DNA of 64,000 nucleotides from Burkholderiales bacterium (GTDB lineage: Bacteria > Pseudomonadota > Gammaproteobacteria > Burkholderiales > Casimicrobiaceae), in assembly GCA_025927765.1 (NCBI GenBank), contig JAICKU010000001.1:1-64000 (forward strand), in the 5' to 3' direction. This document shows positions 8,933 to 17,782 of the stretch, one piece after another. The notes beneath the pieces are model-generated. The model saw nothing but the letters and a program-made list of their open reading frames with translations, was not told where the DNA came from and ran no database searches. Every line of letters starts with the position of its first letter. The first letter of the stretch is position 1. A program made the position numbers and the translations under genes.

Positions 8933-9739
8933 TTAGCTCCAGCCGAGCAGCTGCGCGATCGCGAACACCACGTGCACGGTCGCGTGCGACAGCATCGCGG
9001 CCTCGAGGCTCGCTTTCCAGTACAGCCATCCGAACGCGAGGCCCGCGACCGCGTTCAGCAGCAGGATGCGCAGCACGAGGTTGACGGTGAGCGGCGATAT
9101 CACCGTGGCGGCGGGCAGGTGGCCGAGCGCGAACAGCAGCGCCACGATCACGATCGCGGCCACGAACGCGCCGTCGGGCAATGCCGTGTCGGCGGTGTGC
9201 CTGCGTGCGTACAGCCGCGCGCCGATCCATACGACGAACGACATGAGCCCGAAGCGCATCATCACTTCCTCGGCGAGGCCGCCGTAGAGGACGCCGCCGA
9301 CGAGCGTCTGTCCGATCGCCTGCCAGGGCGTCGCGCCCATCGGCTGCAACCGGAAATGGCGGAAGACGGCGATGTCGAGCGCGACGATCACCACGCCCAC
9401 CACGATGCCGGTCGCGATCGCCGGCCGCAGTTGCGACGCGAACGAGGCGCGCAGGTTGATCCGCGACAGGTACGACGTGAAGCCAAGCTTCGGCGCGAGC
9501 GCCGCGCCCACCCCTGCCGCAGCGATCACGAGCAGCGCCGGCTGGATCAGCGCCAGCAGCGCGAACAGCGCGAGCGAATGCGTAGGCGCCCGGCCGAGCC
9601 CCATCAGCGTCTCGAGCGCGGGGAGGATCACGAGCGGCAGGCTGGCGACGCCAACGAGGCCAAGCAGCGCCGGCGGCCAGAAGCGGCGCCAGAAGGAGGC
9701 CGGCGCGCCGTCGCTCGCCGCGGAGTTGCCCTCAATCAT
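8933..9739 (-). CDS. CPBP family intramembrane metalloprotease
   Basis: A 268-residue membrane protein with about seven hydrophobic segments. Three conserved motifs of the CPBP (Abi/Rce1-like) family are visible in order: the EE pair in LAEEVMMRFG, the His in ALGHLPA, and the His in LSHATVHV. These are the catalytic glutamate and metal-ligand residues. Bacterial members cleave substrates inside the membrane or act in peptide maturation or immunity; the substrate here cannot be read. It is transcribed divergently from hemA with a 149-base gap. The 3' end abuts repeat R1. Family assignment is firm; function is open. Confidence 0.88.
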   Translation of the reverse strand: MIEGNSAASDGAPASFWRRFWPPALLGLVGVASLPLVILPALETLMGLGRAPTHSLALFALLALIQPALLVIAAAGVGAALAPKLGFTSYLSRINLRASFASQLRPAIATGIVVGVVIVALDIAVFRHFRLQPMGATPWQAIGQTLVGGVLYGGLAEEVMMRFGLMSFVVWIGARLYARRHTADTALPDGAFVAAIVIVALLFALGHLPAATVISPLTVNLVLRILLLNAVAGLAFGWLYWKASLEAAMLSHATVHVVFAIAQLLGWS

Positions 9740-9784
9740 TGACGCAAATCAACGACTTGGACCACGGCTTTCACCCCGCTCCGG

Positions 9785-9790
9785 TAAAAT
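9785..9790 (+). promoter_or_regulatory. hemA: possible -10 element of the hemA operon
   Basis: TAAAAT lies 98 bases before hemA in an otherwise GC-rich gap. The same TAAAATCGCCC string precedes hemX, the other heme gene with its own leader. No matching -35 box is visible. Confidence 0.35.
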
Positions 9791-9888
9791 CGCCCACGGA
9801 CGGCCGGTTCGCCGCCGATCGCGACCGCTTCCGTGCCGGGTGTGCGCGCACGCAACTCCGCCCGCCCGCAACGGTCGCAACCTCACCC

Positions 9889-11151
9889 ATGTCGCTCTAC
9901 ACGCTGGGCCTCAACCACACGACCGCGCCGCTCGACGTGCGCGCGCGGGTGGCGTTCGCGCCCGACGCGCTGTCGGGGGCGCTGCGCGACCTCACGTCGT
10001 CGCGGGAGGTGAAGGAGGCGGCAATCCTGTCGACGTGCAACCGCACGGAAGTGTACTTCCACGGCGGCGAGCCCGAAGGCGTCGCGCGCTGGCTCGAGAA
10101 GACCCACACGCTGACGCCGGCGACGCTGTCGCCGTACGTGTACACCCTGAACGAGCGCGACGCGGTGTCGCACGCGTTTCGCGTCGCCAGCGGCCTCGAT
10201 TCGATGGTGCTGGGCGAGCCGCAGATCCTCGGCCAGATGAAGCAGGCGGTGCGGGAGGCCGAGGCCGCGGGCTCGCTCGGCCTCGTGCTGAATCGACTGT
10301 TCCAGCGCACGTTCGCCGTTGCGAAGGACGTGCGCACGCAAACCGACATCGGCACGGCGTCGATCTCGATGGCGGCCGCCGCGGTGAAGATCGCCGAGCG
10401 GCTCTTCCCGTCGCTGTCCGAGCAGCAGCTGCTGCTCGTCGGCGCCGGAGAGATGATCGAGCTCGCGGCGACGCATTTCGCGAGCCGCAAGCCCCGCTCG
10501 ATCACGGTCGCGAACCGCACGCTCGAGCGTGGCAGCCAGCTCGCCAACCGCTTCGGCGCCGACGCGATCACGCTGAACGAACTGACCGAGCGCCTTGCGC
10601 AGTTCGACGTGGTCGTCACGTGCACGGCGAGCACGCTTCCGATCATCGGCAAGGGCATGCTCGAGCGCGTCGTGAAGCAGCGCCGGCACGCGCCGGTGCT
10701 GATCGTCGACCTCGGGGTGCCGCGCGACGTGGAGGCCGAGGCGGCCGAGCTCGACGACGTGTTCCTCTACAGCGTCGACGACCTCTCCGACATCGTCAAG
10801 GACAACCTGCAGATCCGCCGCGACGCTGTCGTGCAGGCGGAGCGGATGATCGCCGACCAGGCGTCGCACTTCCTGCGCTGGCTGCAGGGCCGCAGCGTCG
10901 TCCCCACGATCGCGAACGTGTCGTCGCATCACGAGGCGCTGCGCAAGCGCGAGGTCGAGCGCGCACAGCGAATGCTCGCGAACGGCACTGCGCCCGCCGA
11001 CGTCGTCGAGGCGCTGTCGCGCTCGCTCACGAACAAATTCCTGCATCCGTCGCTCGCGGCGCTCAATGCCGCAGGCGAAGCCGAGCGCGCCGAGCTGATC
11101 GCGCTCTTCTCGCGCATCTACGGCTGCGCCGAGCCCCCGGCCGATTCGTAG
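9889..11151 (+). CDS. hemA: glutamyl-tRNA reductase
   Basis: A 420-residue enzyme of the C5 pathway. It reduces glutamyl-tRNA(Glu) with NADPH to glutamate-1-semialdehyde, the first committed step of heme synthesis. Visible features are the N-terminal GLNH, the catalytic Cys50 in STCNRTE, the GEPQILGQ motif, the NADPH-binding stretch VGAGEMIEL, and a C-terminal dimerisation helix. The start at 9889 gives the usual MSLYTLGLNH beginning. The gene heads a hemA-prfA-GNAT-prmC run, but repeat R2 sits between hemA and prfA, so coupling may be weaker than in relatives. The other heme genes hemW, hemC, hemD, hemX and hemY are in the same window. Confidence 0.97.
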   Translation: MSLYTLGLNHTTAPLDVRARVAFAPDALSGALRDLTSSREVKEAAILSTCNRTEVYFHGGEPEGVARWLEKTHTLTPATLSPYVYTLNERDAVSHAFRVASGLDSMVLGEPQILGQMKQAVREAEAAGSLGLVLNRLFQRTFAVAKDVRTQTDIGTASISMAAAAVKIAERLFPSLSEQQLLLVGAGEMIELAATHFASRKPRSITVANRTLERGSQLANRFGADAITLNELTERLAQFDVVVTCTASTLPIIGKGMLERVVKQRRHAPVLIVDLGVPRDVEAEAAELDDVFLYSVDDLSDIVKDNLQIRRDAVVQAERMIADQASHFLRWLQGRSVVPTIANVSSHHEALRKREVERAQRMLANGTAPADVVEALSRSLTNKFLHPSLAALNAAGEAERAELIALFSRIYGCAEPPADS

Positions 11152-11162
11152 CTAAGGATCAC

Positions 11163-11266
11163 CAGAGTAGGGTCAGAGCGTACTTTTCGGCGCCGGCAGC
11201 GGCCATTGCGAGCGCTCGCAGCGAAAAGTCGGGTCTGACCCTACTTTCGTTCGCGACCCTACTTTC
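11163..11266. repeat. palindromic GGGTCAGA-type element, copy R2
   Basis: It fills most of the 141-base hemA-prfA gap. The left arm reads AGTAGGGTCAGAG then ACTTTTCG, and the right arm reads CGAAAAGT then TCTGACCCTACTTTCG. The trailing GACCCTACTTTCG unit is repeated once more. The arms match each other but carry different flanking letters from R1. Confidence 0.85.
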
Positions 11267-11292
11267 GTTCGCCCCCCGATGCCTGTTCGCCC

Positions 11293-12375
11293 ATGAAACT
11301 CTCGCTCCGTACCAAGCTCGACCAGCTCTCCGCGCGCTTGCAGGAGCTCGACGCGCTGCTCGCCTCGGAAGACGCGACGCGCGATCTCGAGCGCTATCGC
11401 GCGCTGTCACGCGAGCGCGCGGAGATCGATCCCGTGGTTACGCGCTACGGCGACTTCGCGCGTGCCGAGGCCGATCTCGCGACCGCGGTCGAGCTTGCGC
11501 ACGATCCGCAGATGCGCGAGTTCGCCGACGAGGAGCGCAAGGCGGCGGAGGGTCGCCTCGAGGCGCTGACGCACGAGCTGCAGGCGATGCTGCTGCCGCG
11601 CGACCCGAGCGACGAGCGCAACGTGTTCCTCGAGGTGCGCGCGGGCACCGGCGGCGACGAATCGGCCCTCTTCGCCGCCGATCTCTTTCGCATGTACGCG
11701 CGCTACGCCGAGCGGCAGGGCTGGCGCGTCGAGATGGTGTCGGAATCGGCGTCGGATCTCGGGGGCTATCGAGAAGCGATCGCGCGCATCGTCGGCCACG
11801 GCGCGTACGCGAAGCTCAAGTTCGAATCGGGCGGGCATCGGGTGCAGCGCGTGCCGGAGACCGAGGCGCAGGGACGCATTCACACGTCCGCATGCACGGT
11901 GGCGGTGCTGCCGGAAGCCGATCCCGTGGCCGACGTCACGATCAATCCAGCCGATCTGCGCATCGACACGTTCCGGTCGTCGGGCGCGGGCGGCCAGCAC
12001 GTCAACAAGACCGACTCGGCAGTGCGGATCACGCACCTGCCCACCGGCATCGTCGTCGAATGCCAGGACGATCGCTCGCAGCATCGCAACCGCGCGCAGG
12101 CGATGTCGGTGCTCGCGTCGCGCCTTGCCGACAAGGAGCGCCGCGAACGCGAGCAGAAGGAAGCCGCGCATCGCAAGAGCCTGATCGGCTCGGGGGACCG
12201 CAGCGAGCGCATCCGCACCTACAATTTTCCGCAGGGCCGCGTCACCGACCACCGCATCAATCTCACCCTGTACCGCATCGAGTCGATCATGCAGGGCGAC
12301 CTCGACGAGATCATCGGCGCGCTCGCGCAGGAGTTCCAGGCGGAGCAGCTCGCCGATCTTGCGACGCAGGCGTAG
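11293..12375 (+). CDS. prfA: peptide chain release factor 1
   Basis: A 360-residue class I release factor that ends translation at UAA and UAG. The stop-recognising tripeptide is PET at 188-190, matching the P-x-T pattern that separates RF1 from RF2. The GGQ motif that triggers hydrolysis of peptidyl-tRNA is at 233-235. The family signature QHRNRAQAM and the C-terminal [14 protein letters not shown] are intact. Its glutamine is the target of the methyltransferase encoded two genes downstream (prmC). Confidence 0.97.
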   Translation: MKLSLRTKLDQLSARLQELDALLASEDATRDLERYRALSRERAEIDPVVTRYGDFARAEADLATAVELAHDPQMREFADEERKAAEGRLEALTHELQAMLLPRDPSDERNVFLEVRAGTGGDESALFAADLFRMYARYAERQGWRVEMVSESASDLGGYREAIARIVGHGAYAKLKFESGGHRVQRVPETEAQGRIHTSACTVAVLPEADPVADVTINPADLRIDTFRSSGAGGQHVNKTDSAVRITHLPTGIVVECQDDRSQHRNRAQAMSVLASRLADKERREREQKEAAHRKSLIGSGDRSERIRTYNFPQGRVTDHRINLTLYRIESIMQGDLDEIIGALAQEFQAEQLADLATQA

Positions 12376-12378
12376 CCG

Positions 12379-12927
12379 ATGCGCGAGCGCGATGCGAAGG
12401 TGTGGCGCCGCACCGCGCGCCTCGTGCTGTCGGAGATCACCGCCGAGCACGGCCACGAGCTCTACGAGCTCGACGCCGATCCTCGCGTGATGCGCTACAT
12501 CGGCACCGGGCACGTGCGTACGCGCGAGGACGTCGACGACGCGATGCGCCGCATTCCGCGCGCGTACGCGCTTTATCCGGGCCTCGGCACGTGGCGCGCG
12601 ACGCGGCGCGACAACGGCGATTTCGTCGGCTGGTTCGCGCTCAAATACGTCCCGGGCACCGTCGAAGTCGAGGTCGGCTATCGGCTGCGGCATGCGGCGT
12701 GGGGCCGCGGGTACGCCACCGAAGGCGCGCGCGAGCTCGTCGACTACGGCTTCGACGAGCTCGGCCTGTTTCGGATTATCGGCATCACGCATCCGGAGAA
12801 CGTCTCGTCGCGGCGCGTGCTCGAGAAGGCGGGGCTCGTCGACGCCGGCGTCGGCTATTACTACGGTCGCTGCGTGCGAGTGCACGAGGCGCTGCGCGAA
12901 CGCGAGTGGCGGCCGCGGTGGCCGTGA
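12379..12927 (+). CDS. GNAT family N-acetyltransferase (RimJ/RimL-like)
   Basis: A 182-residue acetyltransferase of the GNAT_3 type. It begins with TARLVLSEITAEHG, and the acetyl-CoA-binding stretch is around GYRLRHAAWGRGYATEGAREL, which carries the R/Q-x-x-G-x-A pattern as RGYATE. Relatives acetylate ribosomal proteins or small molecules; the substrate here is unknown. It lies 3 bases after prfA, and its stop overlaps the prmC start (GTGA), so it is translated as part of the release-factor operon. In most relatives prfA and prmC are adjacent, which makes this an insertion of an extra gene. Confidence 0.88.
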   Translation: MRERDAKVWRRTARLVLSEITAEHGHELYELDADPRVMRYIGTGHVRTREDVDDAMRRIPRAYALYPGLGTWRATRRDNGDFVGWFALKYVPGTVEVEVGYRLRHAAWGRGYATEGARELVDYGFDELGLFRIIGITHPENVSSRRVLEKAGLVDAGVGYYYGRCVRVHEALREREWRPRWP

Positions 12928-13742
12928 CGGTGCGCGACGCGCTCGCGCGAAGCGGCCTCGCGCCGCTCGACGCGCGGGTGCTCCTCGCGCAGGCGCTCGG
13001 CTTCGATCGTGCGTGGCTCGTCGCGCACGACGCCGATCCGTTGTCAGCGCATCAACAAGCGGCGTTCGAGGCGCTCGCTGCACGCCGGCGTGCCGGCGAG
13101 CCGGTCGCGTACCTCACCGGGAGTCGCGAATTCTGGGGTCTGCCGCTCGCCGTCGATGCCTCGGTGCTGATCCCGCGGCCCGAGACCGAGACACTCGTTG
13201 AACAGGCGTTGAACATGATGCGCCAGAAGCCCCACCCTCGCGTGCTCGACCTCGGCACCGGCAGCGGCGCGATCGCGCTCGCGATCGCGCATGAACGCCC
13301 GGACGCGAGCGTCGAGGCGGTCGACGTCTCGCCGCGTGCGCTCGCGCTCGCGCAGCGCAATGCCGATCGCCTGAAACTTGCGAACCTGTGCTTCATCCAA
13401 TCGGACTGGTACGAAGCACTGCCGCGCGGTCGCCCCTACGACCTGATCGCGAGCAATCCTCCGTACGTACCGGAGGGCAATCCGCATTTGTCCGAAGGCG
13501 ACGTGCGTTTCGAGCCTTCGGCCGCGCTTCGCGCCGGTGTCGACGGCCTCGACGCGCTGCGCGTCGTGATCGGCCACGCGCCCCGGTACCTGGCCGCGGG
13601 GGGCAGGCTGCTCGTCGAGCACGGTTACGACCAGGCCCGGGCGGTGCGCGCGCTGATGGCCGACGCGAAACTCGAGGCCATCACCACGCATTGCGACCTG
13701 GCCGGCCTCGACCGCATATCACTGGCCAACAAATCCGTCTGA
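12924..13742 (+). CDS. prmC: peptide chain release factor glutamine methyltransferase
   Basis: A 272-residue SAM-dependent N5-glutamine methyltransferase that modifies the GGQ glutamine of release factors RF1 and RF2. The N-terminal helical domain contains LLAQALG. The SAM-binding motif is LDLGTGSGAIALA, and the catalytic NPPY is in IASNPPYVPEG. The sequence LIPRPETETLVE is typical. GTG at 12924 is chosen because it overlaps the preceding stop by four bases; GTG codons at 12918 and 12930 are alternatives. Context with prfA supports the call. Confidence 0.95.
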   Translation: MTVRDALARSGLAPLDARVLLAQALGFDRAWLVAHDADPLSAHQQAAFEALAARRRAGEPVAYLTGSREFWGLPLAVDASVLIPRPETETLVEQALNMMRQKPHPRVLDLGTGSGAIALAIAHERPDASVEAVDVSPRALALAQRNADRLKLANLCFIQSDWYEALPRGRPYDLIASNPPYVPEGNPHLSEGDVRFEPSAALRAGVDGLDALRVVIGHAPRYLAAGGRLLVEHGYDQARAVRALMADAKLEAITTHCDLAGLDRISLANKSV

Positions 13743-13744
13743 CG

Positions 13745-13882
13745 ATGAAGTCTTCCGAATTGCCTCCATCCCGCCATGCCCGGCGAGCCGCCCGCGATCT
13801 GCTGCGCGATCCGGCGCTGTGGGCGTGGCTGGCCGTCGCGCTGCTCGCGATCCTGCCGGCGCACTCCGTCCTCGCCGGCTGA
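13745..13882 (+). CDS. small single-span membrane protein, hypothetical
   Basis: A 45-residue frame starting 2 bases after prmC. It has a basic N-terminal half (SRHARRAARDLLRD) and one hydrophobic segment (about residues 26-43, rich in Leu, Ala and Trp). Position and length suggest a translationally linked small membrane protein, but no family is recognised. It could also be chance coding in GC-rich DNA. Confidence 0.4.
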   Translation: MKSSELPPSRHARRAARDLLRDPALWAWLAVALLAILPAHSVLAG

Positions 13883-13886
13883 CGGT

Positions 13887-13892
13887 TACACT
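13887..13892 (+). promoter_or_regulatory. possible -10 element of the subtilase gene
   Basis: TACACT occurs 46 bases before the chosen GTG start of the subtilase, in a short AT-containing spot. There is no clear -35 box. Confidence 0.25.
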
Positions 13893-13937
13893 GCTGCTCC
13901 TGTCCACTGCCCGGCGCTGCCGCGCCCGGAGATCCTC

Positions 13938-15806
13938 GTGCACAACGTCCATCGCTTCCTGATCGCGGTCGCCGTATTGCTGGTCGCCACCGCGGCGCTC
14001 GCTGCCGGCAGGCCGCGCATCGACAAGGCGTCCGACCTGCCGCGGTTCTCGTACCGCCTCGAAGGCAGCGTCGACGACGTGATTCGCGACGACGCGAAGT
14101 TCCGCCAGTTCGCGAACGACGTGCGTCGCGACACCGAGTCGGTGCTCGCGGGCTACGACATCGCCGATCGCGCAACGCTGCGACGGCTCGAAGGCGAGCT
14201 CGCGCAACTCGACTGGCTCGCGGGCAACGACGACAGCGCGCTCGCACGCGCCAACCGCATCCGTGAACTGCAGGACAAACCGGCCGACAAGCTGATGTCG
14301 GGCCTGCAACTGCGCGCGATGATCGCCGCTGCGAAGCAGGCGGGCAATCGCACGTCCGATGCGTACCGGGCCGACGTCGGCCGCGTGCTCGCCGCGGACC
14401 TCGACGCGATGCCGTACGAGGTCGTGCAGAACGAAGTGCGCGAAGCGAAGGCGAGCGCCGAGATCATGAGCGAGGCGCTGACGCTCGGCTACGTGCGCAA
14501 CGTGATCCAGCCGACGGTCGACAAGGCCGGCGGCGTGAGCTCCGATCTCGCGCCCGCGATCGTCAACGCCAAGTATCGCCTCGTCGCGACGTTGCCGCTC
14601 AAGAAGACGCTCGTCGACACGTACGGGGCGTATCTTGGCGCGCACCACGTCGAAAAGCCGGACATCTGGGCCGCGCGCGACGTGATGCTGCCGCCGGGCA
14701 AGGACTATGCGACGGTCAACGTGGGCATCTGGGACAGCGGCGTCGACACGTCGCTCTTCGACCACCGCGTCGTGCTCGACCAGGGCAAGCCCGCGGTGAT
14801 CGCGTTCGACCGCTTCGCCAATCCGGCGAAGGGCACGCTGCAGCCGATTCCCGCGGACCTGCAATCGCGCATTCCGCAGATGAAGGCGCGGCTCAAGGGC
14901 TTCTCGGACCTGCAGTCGAACATCGACAGTCCCGAGGCGTCGGAGGTCAAGCAATACCTGTCGACGCTGAAGCCCGACGAATACAAGAGCGCGGTCGAGG
15001 AGCTCGATCTGGCGGGCAACTGGATGCACGGCACGCACGTCGCAGGCATCACGATGGCAGGCAATCCGTACGCGCGGCTCGTCGTCGGGCGCATCGAGTT
15101 CGACTGGCACCTGCTGCCCGATCCGTGCCCGACGAAGGAGCTTGCGCTTCGCGATGCGAAGAACCAGCAGGCGTACGTCGACTTTTTCAAGCGGCACCGC
15201 GTGCGGGTGGTCAACATGAGCTGGGGCGGATCGGTGAAGGGCGTCGAGGAGGCGCTCGAGCTCTGCAACATCGGCAAGACGCCCGACGAGCGCAAGAAGA
15301 TCGCGCGCGACTATTTCGACATCCAGAAGCACGCGCTCGAGAAGGCGTTCGCGAGCGCGCCCAACATCCTGTTCGTGACGGCGGCGGGCAACAGCAACGA
15401 GAACGCGTCGTTCGTCGAGGACATTCCCGCCGGCATCAAGGCGCCGAACCTGATCACCGTGGGCGCCGTCGACCGCGCCGGCGACGAGGCGTCGTTCACG
15501 AGCTACGGGCCGACGGTGGTCGTCGACGCGAACGGCTACCAGGTCGACAGCGTGATTCCCGGCGGCGAGAAGCTCGCCGAGTCCGGCACGTCGATGGCGT
15601 CGCCGCAAGTCGCGAGTCTCGCGGCGAAGATGCTCGCGGTGAATCCCAAGCTCACACCGCCGCAGCTGATCGCGATCATTCGTGACACCGCCGAGAAGAC
15701 GCCCGACGGACGGCGCAACCTGATCAATCCGAAGAAAGCGGTTGCGGCGGCGGAGACGAAGCGCTCGCCGCAAGCCGCGTTGCCCAGGTTTCCAACGCCG
15801 GCATGA
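13938..15806 (+). CDS. secreted S8 family serine peptidase (subtilase)
   Basis: A 622-residue exported subtilisin-like protease. A signal peptide (about 22 residues, HRFLIAVAVLLV core) precedes a helical N-terminal region of about 230 residues. The catalytic triad is complete: Asp266 in GIWDSGVD, His367 in HGTHVAG and Ser552 in GTSMASP. The Asp-His spacing of about 100 residues is longer than in subtilisin, indicating an insertion. The GTG at 13938 is chosen because it puts the signal peptide at the N-terminus and follows CGGAG. The helical region may act as an intramolecular inhibitor or binding domain. The last 83 bases overlap the convergent Ldh gene. Confidence 0.9.
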   Translation: MHNVHRFLIAVAVLLVATAALAAGRPRIDKASDLPRFSYRLEGSVDDVIRDDAKFRQFANDVRRDTESVLAGYDIADRATLRRLEGELAQLDWLAGNDDSALARANRIRELQDKPADKLMSGLQLRAMIAAAKQAGNRTSDAYRADVGRVLAADLDAMPYEVVQNEVREAKASAEIMSEALTLGYVRNVIQPTVDKAGGVSSDLAPAIVNAKYRLVATLPLKKTLVDTYGAYLGAHHVEKPDIWAARDVMLPPGKDYATVNVGIWDSGVDTSLFDHRVVLDQGKPAVIAFDRFANPAKGTLQPIPADLQSRIPQMKARLKGFSDLQSNIDSPEASEVKQYLSTLKPDEYKSAVEELDLAGNWMHGTHVAGITMAGNPYARLVVGRIEFDWHLLPDPCPTKELALRDAKNQQAYVDFFKRHRVRVVNMSWGGSVKGVEEALELCNIGKTPDERKKIARDYFDIQKHALEKAFASAPNILFVTAAGNSNENASFVEDIPAGIKAPNLITVGAVDRAGDEASFTSYGPTVVVDANGYQVDSVIPGGEKLAESGTSMASPQVASLAAKMLAVNPKLTPPQLIAIIRDTAEKTPDGRRNLINPKKAVAAAETKRSPQAALPRFPTPA

Positions 15807-16854
15807 TGCCGGGATAGAGCGCCACACCCTTCGCCGACTGTTCGCGATAGAGCGCCATCGCGCGCTCGCCGGGCAGGCGCACGCGCGATACACCGCGTCG
15901 CGGCGTCGCGTCGTGGCAGGCGCGCACGAGCCAGTCCATCTGCGCGCGAAACGCGTCGAGGCCGCCGAACGCCGCGGGATCGAGCACCTGCACGAACACG
16001 CTCGCGCCCCAGTTCTGCGGTGCATCCGCGCGGCCGTGGCCAGCGAGCGCAGAGGTCATCGCCTCGATCATCAGCGCGAGCGCGAAGCCCTTGTGGCCGG
16101 CTTCGATGCCGCCCAATGGCAACAGCGTCCCCCGGGGCTCGTCGAAGAGCACCGCTGGATCGCGCGTCGGCGCACCTTGCGCGTCCTGCACCCAGGGGTG
16201 CGGCAGCATCTCGCGCGCGTTGAAGAGGCGCGTCGTCATGCCGTTCGTCGTGTAGCTCGCCGAGATGTCGAGCAGGATCGGATCGGCCGACGTCGGTATG
16301 CCGGCCGCGAGCGGATTGGGCGTGAACACCGGCGTGACCGCGCCGAACGGCGCGACGCTGGCGCCGGAAGGGTCGCTGCAGTACACAAGCCCCATCACCC
16401 CTTGTTCCGCCGCGCGCATCGCGTAGACGGCGAGGCACGCGATGTGATGCGAGCGACGGATCGCGATCGTTCCGGTGCCCTGCGACGACGCGAGTGCGCG
16501 TGCGCGCTCGAGCGCGCGCAGCGTGAGCCACGGTCCCGGCAGGCGATCGGCGTCCCACGTTTCGCAGGCGCCGGCACGCCGGACGATGTCGGGCTCGCCG
16601 GACTTGCGCATCGCGCCGTCGGCGAGTTGCTGCAGGTACGCGGGCAACAGCGCGAGGCCGTGCGTGGTGTGACCCATCAGGTCGGCGTCGACGAGCACGT
16701 CGGCGGTGTCGTGGGCGATGTCGTCGCGCACGCCGGCCGCGGTCAGCAGCGCGGTCGCGAAGCGGCGCAGCGCCTGTGGGTCGTATCGAGGCACGTCGTG
16801 CGGCGGGTTGGATGTGTCATTCGCGCGAATCGTCGCGCCGTTTCCTTGCGTCAT
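15724..16854 (-). CDS. Ldh family (malate/lactate-type) NAD(P)-dependent dehydrogenase
   Basis: A 376-residue member of the malate/L-lactate dehydrogenase family that is unrelated to classical MDH (YiaK/YlbC/ComC type). Family landmarks include DADLMGHTTHG near the N-terminus, IAIRRSHHIACL, and the GHKGFALALMIEAM motif in the second half. These enzymes reduce or oxidise small 2-keto/2-hydroxy acids; the substrate is not predictable. ATG at 16854 is chosen over TTG at 16887 because GGGAAGGAAC lies directly upstream. The 3' end overlaps the subtilase by 83 bases, tail to tail. Confidence 0.9.
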   Translation of the reverse strand: MTQGNGATIRANDTSNPPHDVPRYDPQALRRFATALLTAAGVRDDIAHDTADVLVDADLMGHTTHGLALLPAYLQQLADGAMRKSGEPDIVRRAGACETWDADRLPGPWLTLRALERARALASSQGTGTIAIRRSHHIACLAVYAMRAAEQGVMGLVYCSDPSGASVAPFGAVTPVFTPNPLAAGIPTSADPILLDISASYTTNGMTTRLFNAREMLPHPWVQDAQGAPTRDPAVLFDEPRGTLLPLGGIEAGHKGFALALMIEAMTSALAGHGRADAPQNWGASVFVQVLDPAAFGGLDAFRAQMDWLVRACHDATPRRGVSRVRLPGERAMALYREQSAKGVALYPGIMPALETWATRLAASASSPPPQPLSSD

Positions 16855-16926
16855 GTTCCTTCCCGGGCGAATCTGGCGTTCGCGCAATGTATGCTTTCCG
16901 CGCCCTGATTACGAGCGCCCGGCGCC

Positions 16927-17769
16927 GTGCTGCCCTCGTCGCTTCAGATCAGCATCGTCACGTATCATCCCGACCTGCCGCTCTTCACGCGTACGCTGGA
17001 CGCGCTCGCCACCGCCATCGCGGCCGCGCAGCAGGCGGACGTGCTGAAGACCGTGCACCTCGCGCTGATCGACAACAGCACCGATCGCGGCGTCGCGGAG
17101 CGCGTCATCGAACTCGGGCGCGCGCGTTTCGCCGACACGCCGGTGCACGTGATGTACCTGCACGGGCATGCGAACATCGGCTTCGGGGCCGCGCACAACC
17201 TCGTGCTGCACGGGACCGGAGCCGATTACCACCTGGTGCTGAATCCCGACGCCGAAGTGGCGCCCGATGCGCTCGTCAACGCGTTCCGCTGGCTGGACGC
17301 GCATCCGGACGTGGGCGCGCTCACCCCCACGATCACCGACGGCACGGGCACGCGCCAATCGGCGTGCAAGCGCTATCCGGCAGTGCTCGACCTCGTGCTG
17401 CGCGGCTTCGCGCCCGCGCCGCTGCAGCGCCTCTTCGCGCGGCGGCTCGCGCACTACGAGATGCGCGACGTCGTCGACGTCGATCCGCCACGCGACATCC
17501 TCGGCGTCCCGATGATGTCCGGCGCGTTCCTGATCGCGCGGCGCGACGCGATCGACCGCACCGGCGGCTTCGATCCGCGCTTCTTCCTCTATTTCGAGGA
17601 TTTCGACTGGAGCATGCGGTTGAACGCGATCACGCAGAGCGCGTACGTGCCGAGCGTGGCGGTCGTGCATCACGGCGGCCATGCGGCGCGCAAGGGCTGG
17701 CGCCACGTCGCCTGGTTCGTGACGAGCGCGCTGCGCTTCTACTCGCGGCACGGGTGGAAATGGTTGTGA
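16927..17769 (+). CDS. family 2 glycosyltransferase (rhamnosyltransferase-like)
   Basis: A 280-residue GT-A type glycosyltransferase. It begins ISIVTYHPD, has the nucleotide-binding ANIGFGAAHN, the metal-binding motif LNPDAE (a DXD variant), and the acceptor-side motif GAFLIARRDAI followed by FFLYFEDFDW. These are typical of GT2 enzymes that extend O-antigen or other cell-surface polysaccharides. The start is GTG. The epimerase gene follows 13 bases later, so the pair probably acts in one surface-sugar pathway, although no larger polysaccharide cluster surrounds it. Confidence 0.9.
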   Translation: MLPSSLQISIVTYHPDLPLFTRTLDALATAIAAAQQADVLKTVHLALIDNSTDRGVAERVIELGRARFADTPVHVMYLHGHANIGFGAAHNLVLHGTGADYHLVLNPDAEVAPDALVNAFRWLDAHPDVGALTPTITDGTGTRQSACKRYPAVLDLVLRGFAPAPLQRLFARRLAHYEMRDVVDVDPPRDILGVPMMSGAFLIARRDAIDRTGGFDPRFFLYFEDFDWSMRLNAITQSAYVPSVAVVHHGGHAARKGWRHVAWFVTSALRFYSRHGWKWL

Positions 17770-17782
17770 CGAGTGAAGCGCG

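Noticed and set aside
9372-12923. Upstream part of a 1456-codon frame that ends with prmC
   Set aside because: It runs through hemA, prfA and the GNAT gene in another frame. Only the part from 12924 matches PrmC.
13719-16025. 768-codon minus-strand frame opposite the subtilase
   Set aside because: The subtilase has a full catalytic triad and signal peptide; this frame has no recognisable protein features.
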